64,000 bases of DNA from Nilaparvata lugens (taxonomy: Eukaryota > Arthropoda > Insecta > Hemiptera > Delphacidae), in NCBI RefSeq assembly GCF_014356525.2, contig NC_052505.1, positions 248,001 to 312,000 of the forward strand, read 5' to 3'. This document shows positions 1 to 10,660 of this stretch, in pieces. Position numbers and translations under genes: made by a program. Numbering within the stretch: position 1 is the stretch's first letter; each line of letters opens with the position of its first letter. The notes under the pieces are model-generated. The model was given only the letters and a program-made list of their open reading frames with translations, was not told the origin of the DNA and did no database searches.

Positions 1-483
1 GTAATGATAGTTAGATTTCAATACATTCAGCAGAGTGAAAAAGTTTCATCCTCCACTATTATAATCAACGTACTTCATATTTTACAACAGCAGAGTAACA
101 ATTAAAACTATGATGTCTCTTAAATGTTTTCCCTTGTTAGATTTTGCCAAGAAAATAACCAGGGACTCAATAAAGTGATTGAAGTATTCAAGATTATTAT
201 ACTTGGTCCGTCTTTAGTACCTACTTAAAAAGTGGACACGCCCATATTGTTTTGTCCTGACTCTTGCCACAGTTTTAAAGACTCTTGCCACAAATCTCAA
301 TTAGTTATAAATTTTGCTGAATTTCGGAATGATTAAAGAGATTTCTTTTGAAGAGGGCCCGCTTCAAATTGGATCCTACTATCAATCCAGAAATTTGACT
401 CTCCAAATTACACAGAATGCCTCTATGGTAACATATCCTGATTGGATTTCTTTTTGCGTGTTTCACACCGTAAGGAGGGGGAG
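1..483. other. non-coding flank, nothing recognised
   Basis: AT-rich sequence left of the end repeat that begins at 484. The only open frame (314-550, plus) runs into that repeat, has no domain I know and ends inside it, so I do not call it a gene. Confidence 0.5.
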
Positions 484-1058
484 TGTGCCGAGCACTATTT
501 TTAATTCAGGCCTTTTCCCAAGTTATAATAGTAAATTTAATACGCAATAGACTAGAGCCATTATTGTGAGTTGGTGAAATAAATTATTTTCTCTCTCTCT
601 ATTATGAACGGCTATGACTTCGAGTTTCCCATGATAGATATTCAAAAATTGTTGCTCCGAGTCATCGAGGAATGTAGATTATGGACTTATCTCTAAAATG
701 TAGCCTTCCTGTCGCAACATGGAGTGTGATAAGCTGGAAAACAGCAAGCATTGAAATTATAACAAACTACTGATTTTGCAGTTACTATTTGGTCCAAAGG
801 CTCTAGAAGCCACGCGACGATTGGTCATATTGATTCCCTTCGTCCAATAGGAGACCTGTTTCTAAATACAGTAGTGGGGGGATTTCCCAACCGAGAGACC
901 AGATTACGTTTCGGAGGACACTTTGGTAGGAGCACTATGAGAGTAAAGATGTAGTCATCATGTTTCGCCCTTTTCGGGCAAGTTTATGAGTTTATATCAT
1001 TAGTTAATGTAGAAGCTAGTTTCATTTTCATTAAAGTTTAAATTTTCTAGTAGTGCCA
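484..1058 (-). repeat. 575-bp LTR-like end repeat, copy A
   Basis: This block is repeated in the same orientation at 43095-43678 with strong similarity throughout, and similarity stops sharply at both edges. Read on the minus strand it begins TGGCACTACTAG and ends CTCGGCACA, so it has the TG...CA ends of a long terminal repeat. The last ~20 codons of the SGNH-like ORF (1000-2402, minus) run into it, as a final ORF can run into a 3' LTR. No target-site duplication was found, so a shared 3' end of a 5'-truncated retroelement remains possible. Confidence 0.6.
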
Positions 1059-2402
1059 TGTCAGGGCCAACAATACTAACCTCATTCGTGATGGTCACAG
1101 AACAATCACATAAACCACCCCTCACACTCTGCTTATAGTTATTATTTACATAGTCACTCAAAGTCTTTCTCAATACTCTCTTCGTGGAATTTTTGTAATG
1201 AAGTCCTTTTCTCGTGAAATGAAGACGCACCAGTGTACTGCTCACATCACTGTATTTAAATGATGTATTCGATTGTTCTTTTTGGAATAGCCGTGTTGGT
1301 GAAGCAGATGTCGTCATTGAGAGAAAGTGAATCGAAGCGAGATGGTATGGCACTTACTATAATATTTGTTCCAATGTCAGTAGCCTCAATCAAATCCAGA
1401 CCCTGCATTACGGTTAGATAACCGGGTTCATATTTACCGAAGTCATTTGAGCCTGCCATGATAAATACGTAGTCAGACGTTTTTAAATCCTCAATAAAAC
1501 CCACACCTCTTTCAATCACTTTTTTCATCTTTGCTCCAGGCAGACAATGAACGAATACATCGAAATCGTCAAGATTATTCAAGTACTTGTGCTTGTCTCT
1601 TCCCTGGCTGTCCGACAGAACAACGACTTTTCCTTTTTTACAGGCAGAGCAATTTCCTCATTTTTCCAATTTCGGTTGGTTGAGGAGAGATCTGTGAACT
1701 TGAGCTCTCACTCGGAAATTTCTCTGTCCAGACTCTGGTGGTGATGATAACACTTCACTGTCAGCTAAAATTGAAAAACGATTTCTTGTGATCAGTGGAT
1801 TCGGAGGCGATACATGGGCCATTTTTAAAGTCGTTCTAGGCTTCATGAAAGAGCCTGCAGAATGTAGATTGTGTGTGGATGTATTACAATCAATTTCTTC
1901 CACATCCAACATCGATGAAACTCTCTTCGAATCAGCTTCCAATAACAGCTTTATTATATCCTCCTTTGAGGCAATCTCCAATTTAAATGAATACACTGCT
2001 TCCTCCAAATATTTCACTCCCAATTTCAGAGCGCAGATTTTACTCTCCGCCTGTTTTTCATTGGACAATGGATCCTCAAATATCATAGTTCTCAACTCTC
2101 AACCTCTCTATCAGAACCTCTTTTTCAAAATTCACATCGATTAGCATGTTCTTTAAATCAGAATTCACCTTTAGTGCAGCGTCATAATTTTTCAAAAGCG
2201 AGATGATCAAAGGGACTAAATCAATGACTGCTTCATTTGAGACTTTATCACAGATATCAACCAAAGTGGCATGAAGATCAATAGCAATATCTATAACTGC
2301 GTTGTTAATAAGGCCCTCCTTCAAACCATCAATATCTGTTTCCATGACTAGAATCAAATTGTTTCGACTCGCTCTGGTACGTATTACTCTACTCAAATAC
2401 AT
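1000..2402 (-). pseudogene. TE-encoded SGNH-hydrolase-like protein, broken
   Basis: Reading leftwards from 2402, an acidic helical N-terminal part (open to 2076) is followed after frame changes by an SGNH/GDSL-like fold. Visible blocks are VVVLSDSQGRD near 1585-1620 (nucleophile Ser), MAGSNDFG near 1430-1460 (Asn block), AIPSRFDSLSLND near 1320-1360, and GLHYKN near 1185-1205 (His block). Such domains occur in ORF1-type proteins of insect retroelements, where an esterase or RNA-associated role is suspected rather than shown. The reading frame changes at least three times and has many stops, so it is dead. The end overlaps the LTR-like repeat at 484-1058. A partial copy of its centre lies at 4081-4335. 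The SGNH call rests on motif spacing alone; the element class is not established. Confidence 0.65.
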
Positions 2403-3274
2403 TTTTAAGATGAAGTCTCAGTATGATGTGATTGGGAGTAGGAGATTTATGAGAGGGATGAGAAGGAAGCGTCAAGAGGGCAATCAAGACGAAAGAAGAA
2501 GGAAGCCCCTGATTGAGGATGGTGTAAGGATTTATTGAGTAGGCTATTTCAATTCGAAACGCCCGCTTCACGTGAAACAAGCTATAAGAGGTCAATTTGA
2601 ATTTGTTGTTATGACAACTGAAGGACGCCACAGGTTGCCAAAAGTTCATCAATACAATCAATACGTCATAGATAAGGCAAGTCGACGTTATCTGAGTCAG
2701 TTTGAGATTATCTCCAAAGCTGTCTTTTGAAAACGGATCGGTATTAAGAACTGTCAGTAGTGTTGAGGTGTTTTTTCCGTTAATAGAAACCAGCTGTTTT
2801 TAACAAGTAGAATCAAAGTAATTCGAACAAGTAAACAATCGAATACTTCCGATCAAACGTGTAGCCTCATACAATTAATGTGTGCAATAATTACAGCTTC
2901 GTAACTCTCAGGTATGTACAGTTGCAGAAAGATGTGGTGTAACCGATTAGACTAGTATGATTTCAAAATTATAACAAATCAATCTGAATTTTGACAAATT
3001 TAGAAGAGCAATATTCCCATCCAAAAACTGTATCTTGGCAGTCTTGCCAACTCTCATTCTTGAACCCTTCACTCAGAAAGCGAAATTATGAACTCCAGGG
3101 TCTAACGTGATCTCTAAACTCCAGAGTCTATTCAAGTCCTCTACTACGTTAACACATTGACTCGGGAAGCCAATTTTCTGACTCCAGAGTTTAAAGCCAG
3201 TTAAAGTCTAAAACTTAGCTAAATCCCGAGCTCGGAAACCGGACAGTAGTATAAAAAGGACGGTTCTGGCACAC
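2403..3274. other. non-coding, nothing recognised
   Basis: AT-rich sequence between the SGNH-like remnant and the 31-bp repeat array. A short plus-strand frame (2302-2538, Arg/Lys-rich) overlaps the pseudogene in antisense and has no recognisable domain. Confidence 0.5.
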
Positions 3275-3435
3275 AAGTCGACCAAACCTAACCTCAAGGT
3301 CACCCAAGTCAACAAAACCTAACCTCAAGGTCACCCAAGTCAACCAAACCTAACCTCAAGGTCACCCAAGTTGACCAAACCTAACCTCAAGGTCACCCAA
3401 GTTGATCAGACCTAACCTCAAGGTCACCAAAGTAA
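3275..3435 (+). repeat. 31-bp tandem repeat, about 5 copies
   Basis: The unit contains AACCTAACCTCAAGGTCACC and repeats every 31 bp, with small changes such as CGACC, CAACA, TTGAC and TTGATC. It is followed directly by a poly-A-rich block (about 3436-3510), an arrangement common at ends of SINE-like or satellite-containing elements. Confidence 0.85.
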
Positions 3436-3636
3436 AAAAAAAAATAAAAAATTTAAAACAAGAAAAAAATTTAAAAAAAAAACAATAAATAAAAAAAAAA
3501 TTAATAAAAATAAATAAGGATTAATTTCACGACCTTAGGGAGTGGTGGGAGACTGTTCGGGTATATATATATGGGAGCTCCTAGCCATAAGAGCTATCAT
3601 TGTGTTGCTGACTAGTTGAAGATGAGTTGCTCTTTT

Positions 3637-3669
<33 letters not shown>

Positions 3670-3825
3670 ACAGTGCAGTGCAGTTTTTAGTGAATAACAA
3701 AGTAAGTACAATCTATATTGTTTATTATTATTGTTGGTTATTATTTTAAAAGATCCATTCTGATGAATACTTTGTGTGAGGGACTTTAGGATGTCTCCTC
3801 ACACATCATGATGATCATTCAGTTC

Positions 3826-3859
<34 letters not shown>

Positions 3860-4080
3860 ATAAATATCATTTAGAATTTTAAAAGACCAATTTTGATAAA
3901 TATTTTATGTGGGGGACTTTAAGTAAGATGTCTCCTCATCATTATCCAGTTTTTTTTTTCTTTAGAATTATTGATTTGAAATTCAGTAATAATGATTCAT
4001 ACTATTCATTTTTTTTCTTATTATATAAAACTATTCTTGTTGAATGGGTGGAAAGCACTGTAAAATCCAACGTCCAATAT
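3436..4080. repeat. A-rich tract and dinucleotide microsatellites
   Basis: Holds an A-rich low-complexity block (3430-3515), a (GT)n run at about 3639-3667 and a (GA)n run at about 3825-3850. The phrase 'ggactttagg/aagatgtctcctc' flanks the GA run on both sides (3781-3800 and 3914-3935), a small degenerate direct repeat of about 130 bp. No coding signal. Confidence 0.7.
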
Positions 4081-4335
4081 GTAGTCAGACGTTTTCAAAC
4101 TCTCAATAAAACCCACACCTCTTTCAATCACTTGTTTCATCTTTGCTCCAGACAATGCAGACAATGGATGAATACATCGAAATTGTCAAGATTATTCAAG
4201 TACTTGTGCTTGTCTCTTTCCTGGGTGTCCAACAGAACAACGACTTTTCCTTTTTTACAGGCAGAGCGATTTCTTCATTTTTCCAATTTCGGTTGGTTGA
4301 GGAGAGATCTATGAACTTGAGCTCTCACTCGGGAA
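4081..4335 (-). repeat. partial second copy of the SGNH-like ORF
   Basis: Matches about 1466-1720 closely, covering the SGNH nucleophile block and its N-terminal side, in the same orientation. Its left neighbour sequence is unrelated, so it is a truncated copy. It differs by point changes and by a short repeat (gacaatgcagacaatg) near 4150-4165. The open frames on the plus strand here are antisense shadows. Confidence 0.8.
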
Positions 4336-5577
4336 TGCCTAATGCAAAAGCATCATCGGCCAGAATCACGTGGGGCATTGGTTTATTTCTCCCTGGTGAA
4401 TTGCAAGGCAGTGGTAAATTTAATTGTTCCTGTCACAGTTTATTGTACAAAGTGCTATTACTAAAAATACCCCCATCTGAAATTCTTCCTTTGCATCCTA
4501 CATCCACATACATAAAAGAATATTTGGCATCAACTAATGCAAAAAGTACAATACTGAACTGCGATTTGTAATTGAAAAAGTCACTTCCACTATTTTGTTG
4601 GTTTAGAGGTAAAAGTCACTAAGTAACATTTTCAACTTTTTTGGTGAATTGAGATTTCGCATACTTTCATCAACTAAAATTCACAATTTCGCAATAAAAG
4701 CTTCATATTAACACAAACAATTGATATTACCTAGCTACACACACTCATGTTTTCACAAAAAAAAAATCAGAAGAAAATTATAAGCTTTAAATATTGAAAA
4801 GCTGTACTTAAAGACTTTTTCCTCTCTCAAAAACTATATTAGTTGTTACATGATGACATTGAATGTGAAACCTAAAACACAGATTCCAGTTCATATTTTC
4901 CAATCTGAACTCAGAATTTGAGGATTTGAATTAAGAGTACTGCATAATTCGAGAATTTCTTAAATTTATTTATTAATTTAAAAAAAATGATTATAGATTT
5001 GGAAAAAGAATGAGTTATTCACATTATCTTTAAGCCTCACCAATTCAAAAGAAGCAAGCTATTCTTGTCATATTTTTCCTTTTTTATCATTATTGTGGAA
5101 AACACTATTATATCACTTCTCACTTCAGACATCAATATTCATCTAGCAATTACATTAAACTATAGCATTTAAACAATTTTCAATCATCACAAAGAACCTA
5201 AATTCTTGTTGATTTGCCACCTCACAAAATAACTCGGATAATAATTATTTAAAGTCCTCACATTACATTATTCATAAACAAACTATATAAAAAACTATGA
5301 CATAACATTACAATTGCATAAAATATAACCTAAAAGTAGTTTTAAGTAATAATAATAAGACCTAAAAACTCTGTCACCCATATTATACTGACAACTGGAA
5401 TGAAAGAGATTTGGGAAAATAGCAGTCAATACTTTGCAAAAATATTAATATGTACATAGTAATTATTTTGAAACCAATAAATAAACTGAGAAACAACAAT
5501 TCAATAATAATTGATTGGATTATCTTCTAAGCTATAAGAACGGTGAGATTCTCAAACATTCTCTAACAGAACATTCT
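4336..5577. other. non-coding AT-rich DNA 3' of the DUF7869-like gene
   Basis: Very AT-rich with no conserved open frame. It may contain the 3' flank and one end of the element carrying the 5578-7470 gene, but I could not find an inverted partner beyond 7471. Confidence 0.4.
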
Positions 5578-7470
5578 CTAATCCTCTTCACCTTCTACGT
5601 CACTGTTGTCAGAAACTCCTGGCTCAGGCAATCTGTCACTATTCTTCTCCACTGATGGCAAGTTTTGATACCAGTTGTGCAATTCTTCTGGTATTATGTT
5701 TTTTTGGCACAATCTGATGAGATCCTTCTTCTTAGCAGCACTGATGGGTAAAATACTTGGGTATGCTTTCACAAGTTGAGGATTTGAGTTCCGTGGTCTT
5801 CCACGACCAAATAGCATTATTTTTTTGAAGTCATCTGAATGACTATATTTGTAAAATATAGTACACGGGTGTTCTTTCTCATAACGAAAACATTTGACAT
5901 TGAGCCACCTTACCTTGTTGCCATCCACATCAACATTCCTGTTGCGAATTAGTGCTGAGCTCAGTTTTTGTAAATCAAAGAAATCAGAGTGTTTGAGCTC
6001 AGTTTTTGTAAATCAAAGAAATCAGAGTGTTTGAGCTCCTCTACATTGTATGGATTTTTCTTACTTTTCCCTTTTTTTGACCTTGCTGACTTGAATATTT
6101 CTCTCCAGTCATTCATGATGAAGACTGGCACATTCCTTTTTGCATTCTCAATTGCTGAGTGCATTGAATCGCACTCCATGAATGAATGGCCAGATTCCAG
6201 AAACTTCTGTTCTATTACCTGTACATGCGTTTTGGTAACTGCATACAACAAAATTGCAGATACATGCTGATTCCTATTTTGTCCACCGCATGTGTCTGAG
6301 TACATTGACAACTCTTTTACATTTTCAGGTAGCTTTTCAATGTATTTGAAGAGAACAGACCCAATTTCTGTGCTTCCTCTTTTACCATTCAATTCGTTCC
6401 AAAAAAAAACAATGTGCATCATTCCCCTTACCACCATCATACAATGTGAGATTGAATACACACAACTTTCTGCTATAATAGAGTTGTGACACATCAGATG
6501 ATGGAAGTTGTAAAACACTCTGCAAATCAAATGTAATCGTTTTGAAACTTTCATCTTCTAGTAAACGTTCTTTGTCTGCTCGTTTCATGTAATTGCATTC
6601 ATCTTTGTGTGCTATATGTGCATCATAAGATTCTTTCAATGTTTCTTTTTTTCCATTGGATGCAGTTAAGAATAAATTACATAGTGAGCATTGATCTTTC
6701 TTTGGACGAAAAAAGGACAATTTATATTCAGTGCAAAATATGCGCCTATAAGTGTTGCTGCTTACAGGATTGGAATTATTATTTTCACAAAATTCCTTGT
6801 ACAAAGCATACATTTTTAAAATGGAAAGTTTTGTATCCAGATATTTTCTTCTCGACGATTTTCTCACATAGTGAGGATCCATGGTAGGAAAACTCTCAAT
6901 ATGCCGTTTTACATCCAACCTAGCATCTTCCGTTGTTTCATTGCCAGGCTCTTTTTTGCCTCTTTTGTCAGATCCCGCAAAGCAGCCTGAAGGACTACAC
7001 CCTGAGAGAGCTGTATTTATCGGCCCATTGGATATATTGAGAGTTTTTTCGAAAAATTTAGCACAAACTCTATGAGTACCATCTTTATTTGGTAAGGAGT
7101 ATTGTTTCGATAAGATACGTGCACTTGGACTGGACTCATCCACTTTACGGCGTTTGGGCAATGTGCTCACAATATGTTTCAATATGAAATCTTTTTGCCT
7201 ACCATAATCTTTTAGTGACCAGTAGGACTTGCAGATATATTTCCTGTCGTCTTCACTGAAATTCTTTTGACACTTAAACCGGCAGGAGCTGCAATCAATA
7301 GGCTTTGGGGCCTTGCCATCCATTTCCCCTCTCTTTGTTACATAAGGCATGCACTGGGCACGCATTTCTTTGGCCTTATTAACTTTCCACATCATAGGAC
7401 GAGATGTTCTCCAACGCTTCCCTCTTGTTTGCTCTTCAATGGCAGTTTGTTCCTCGTTAGAAGATGACAT
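5578..7470 (-). pseudogene. DUF7869-like family protein, intronless, two lesions
   Basis: Nearly full-length member of a large arthropod family that I recognise as DUF7869-like. From the start at 7470: a basic N-terminus, a Cys-rich segment (DCSSCRFKCQ), a middle part with SSNTYRRIFC and KKDQCSLCNLF, then a core with ITFDLQ, YSDTCGGQNRN and GHSFMECDSMH, and an acidic tail ending at 5578. The three Asp-bearing blocks are spaced like an RNase-H/DDE-type core, which is inference; a transposase-like role would fit the family's multicopy, intronless pattern. Two small lesions separate the frames: a shift at the A9 run near 6401-6409, and a 38-bp tandem duplication at 5957-6032. Otherwise there are almost no internal stops, so inactivation looks recent. 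Confidence 0.85.
5957..6032. repeat. 38-bp perfect tandem duplication inside the DUF7869-like gene
   Basis: Two adjacent copies of a 38-bp unit starting GAGCTCAGTTTTTGTAAATC. Since 38 is not a multiple of 3 the duplication shifts the frame; dropping one copy puts the frames left and right of it back in register. Confidence 0.9.
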
Positions 7471-8382
7471 ACTCTCGTTTGCTTCTTGATGATGTGATGG
7501 ATCAGCATCAGTGTCGTCGACTTATTCTATGTCGAGTATTATTCTATGGAAGGGAAGTATTTTACTGCAATATTCGCATAAATCTAGTCAAATATTGCTG
7601 AATAACATTCACAAAAAATAAATCTTATTGGTATTGAACCCAAACTTTACATCAGCTTGTGTCAAATAGCTTGTCAGTTTGATATTTTTCCCCATGAAAC
7701 TAGCAGAAATCATTGCTTTACATGGGAAGAGAGAGAAATGTCGTATATCCATATGAGATTGATAACGTGTCAGTAACAACCTATGAAAATAGTGGATTTA
7801 TAGCAGATGTTTTTTGTCTTGATTAAGTAAGAATTACTTGTAATCCATGCATGACTATTATTCTAAAAATATAGTGATAGAAATACTATTAATTGATCTA
7901 AGAGCTTGAAGAATAGTTGTGATTAACAACTTGCTAATTACTCAAACAAGCATTCCAGATCCAGCTCAATCATCATTATCTTGTTCACAAAACAGGTAGT
8001 GATATGATAATATTGTGAATCTTGTACTGTACAAAATACCGCTTCACCGGCTAATGATTTTTGAAACATTAAAATTTATGAAGAAAATAAATAAAAATGA
8101 ATCTTTATTTGGTACAATTCTTTAATATTGCATGAAGCATAATCATAGTACATGCTATATTATTTACGAGTGCATAAATAGCAATTAATTCAAGACTACA
8201 GGCATCGTCTACTGAAAATAAGGTTAGTTTATTTGAGATTTTTGAAGTAGCATTAATATTATTTAGAATCGTTTTTTTTAGTTGAAATTAGGCTAGCGAC
8301 ATTGATTTTTTCTTTCTCTTTCATTTAAAAAAAAAATTGAGTCAATATCTTCAAAAATAGCTGAGATACAATTGTGCCGTGA
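7471..8382. other. non-coding, between DUF7869-like gene and gypsy integrase
   Basis: AT-rich. It should hold the promoter side of the 5578-7470 gene and possibly the 3' LTR of the gypsy element, but I found no block repeated on the far side of the gypsy (15331-16500), so no LTR is called. Confidence 0.4.
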
Positions 8383-9563
8383 TTAATCACATATACCAAA
8401 TATTTTGTAAGCTTGGTCATGATATCTCTTTCTATTATTGGCCGTTTGTTCTAGTTTCAATCTAATCAGATGATGGATATTAGAACTTGTTGGCTTATTT
8501 ATTTCTGAGCTTGAAAAATCAATTGATTTTCCAATAAATGTATCGTTTATTTTACGGAACATGATTTCATAAGGAGTATGACCAGTGCATTTGTTTAGGC
8601 TATTATTATAACATTCTTCTAAAAATGGTAAATATCTAACCCATTGTTGATGTTTTTCATTACAGTAAGTCCGCATAAAACAAGAGATCTCTGCCATACG
8701 TTGCTCCATGGGATTAGCGCTGAGGTTGTAAAGAGAAGTTCTCGACCATTTAATATTAGCCAGGTGAAGTATTTTTTTTCCACTGCTTGCTACAGAAATA
8801 GGTTGCATTGTCGGATAGGATGCATTTAGGCATTCCTACTTCATTAATCCATCTTCCCGTTATGCATCAGGCCAAGGCTTCTCCTGTTAATTTACCTATG
8901 AGAAATAGCATTGTATATTTTGAGAAAATACATGTAAGCACGAATATGTATTTCTTTCCATATTGGGCCATAGGTAACGGACCATATATATCCACTGATA
9001 TTAATTCCAGTGGTGTACTAGGTAGAATGGAATTCACCTCTGATGTGGTATTGCGTATATTTGGCTTTCTGGCATATATTGCAAGCTTTTATTATTTTGG
9101 CCACGTTTTTATGCATGTTTTTGGAGTAACAACTTTCCTTTAGCATGTGGAGGGTCTTCGTTGCTCCAAAATGTCCAATACATTTGTGAGCTTCTTTCAT
9201 CAAATCTGTTTCTAAGTTTGCTGGGATTATTATGCACCAGTCGTAAGTGTTTTTAGCCGGTCGGTGGAACATAAATCCTTTGTAGCGGGTGTACTGTGGC
9301 AGGTAGACGGGCGGTTCAGTAGCTCCTTCCTCCATCAGTTCACAGATCCGGGATAGTTTTGGGTCTTCATATTGGGCGACGCAGATCTTTTCAGGGGTCA
9401 GTATGGAAGTGTGAATTCGTGGTTGGATATTGGGGGGATATAGTATGCTTTCTCTGTTCTTTACTGCGAAACATTTCAGGTTGGTATCTTGACAATATGT
9501 GGCATCTATTTCTCTGGATAGAAAGTCTGCAGTCTGATTTTTCATTCCTGGCAGATGGGTCAA
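8383..9563 (-). pseudogene. gypsy integrase
   Basis: Starts with the RNase H-integrase linker (LTHLPGMKNQTADFLSRE near 9500-9563), then the H2C2 zinc-binding domain (HKCIGHFGATKT near 9160-9190, CNICQ near 9080). In the core, the catalytic Asp of SVDIYGPLP near 8985-9005, the second Asp of LSDNATYF near 8800-8825 and the Glu of NPMEQRMAE near 8690-8715 are all still visible, so the DDE triad survived. A frame change near 9018 and several stops between 8810 and 9018 break the protein. The C-terminal part (8383-8808) is open. Confidence 0.92.
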
Positions 9564-10162
9564 TTCAATATTGTACTCTTGAAGTGCAAGGAACCATCTG
9601 GATAAGCGATTGTGATTTGATTTGGCTGTTTTGAAAGATGTTAAGGCTTTATGGTCTGTATTGATAAATATCTTGTTGCCAAGTTACAATGTCTGGTATT
9701 TAATGCATACTTCAACAATACTTAACAACTCTTTTTCGGTCACAGAATATCGATGTTGTACTGAATTGAGTGTTTTACTGAAAAATTCCAACACCCCTTT
9801 CTCTCCTTGATCGTCTTCTTGGAAAATCTCTGTTCCTATCGCATAATCCGATGCATCAACATTCAAGAAAAAAGGTATGTTCATGCTAGGATGTTTCAGT
9901 ATGACAGAGTTTAGGAATGCTTCTTTTAGTTGTTGAAATATGGCCTCTCCATTATCAGTCCATCTCCAAGGTTTGGTGCTGGATAATACGTGACTGAGCT
10001 GGGCGGTGTAGTGTGACATTTGTTTGTTAAAGCGGGGGTAGAATTGTAGAAATCCAATAAACTTTTGTAGTTGTTTGCGGTTGATTGGTGATGGAAAATG
10101 TCTGATAGCTACTAATCTATTTGGGTCCTGTGATATGCTAGTGGGTGTAATTATATGTCCTA
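9564..10162 (-). pseudogene. gypsy RT thumb/connection and RNase H
   Basis: Resumes the gypsy frame at GHIITPTS (10130-10162) directly beside the inserted transposon, followed by the linker block KQLQKFIGFLQFYPRF and the RNase H core VDASDYAIG near 9840-9870 and SVTEKELLSIVEV near 9700-9750. One in-frame stop (near 9684) is followed by the expected continuation, and the next ORF is in the same frame. The apparent N-terminus reaching 10262 lies inside the inserted element and is not gypsy. Confidence 0.92.
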
Positions 10163-10415
10163 TAGTGTGTTTTAATTTACTTCGTACTTGGAGGGATACG
10201 GTGAGTAGCGAAAAGGTGGGATGCAGCTGCCGCGGTGTTGCCGTATTTACACGGTCATTCACGAGTGAGAATAATGAGTACTCTCTTATAAGCCTACAGA
10301 CGGGGAAAGAAGAATCGGTCAGTAGGTACTTTCCATCAAATCAATTTTGGGTACAAGAAAACTCTATAATAATGATGATGGTTCCTTGATCCATTCCGAG
10401 CTGCGATGTATTAAA

Positions 10416-10503
10416 ACACTTTTTCTCTATGTATTTAACACGACATGCAGTTAAAAGATAAATTTTGACTGCATGTCGTGTTAAATACATAGAGAAAAAG
10501 TGT
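10416..10503. repeat. perfect 36-bp inverted repeat with 16-base loop
   Basis: Arms 10416-10451 and 10468-10503 are exact reverse complements around a short AT-rich loop; pairing continues inwards with one mismatch. The identity of the arms contrasts with the decayed surroundings. Confidence 0.95.
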
Positions 10504-10633
10504 GTCTGTGATGAAGAATTAACTGATTTACAAAACACAAAGGGACACAATATGAGCCTACATAGTCGACATTACTTATTTTGACCTTAATGAGTATAAA
10601 TAATATTCATAGCTGAAGTAGGCCTAAACGTCT

Positions 10634-10660
10634 GTGAGACGTCTTAATAAGACGTCTCAC
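10634..10660. repeat. perfect 27-bp palindrome
   Basis: Arms GTGAGACGTCTTA and TAAGACGTCTCAC flank one central A. It lies in the middle of the nested transposon. A role in transposition or just a remnant cannot be told apart. Confidence 0.9.

Noticed and set aside
314..550. 78-codon plus frame at the window start
   Set aside because: Crosses the border of the LTR-like repeat and is antisense to the element's strand.
3275..3435. CCTAA-containing 31-bp repeat considered as telomere-like
   Set aside because: Insect telomere repeat is a 5-bp unit (TTAGG/CCTAA); here CCTAA occurs once or twice inside a 31-bp minisatellite.
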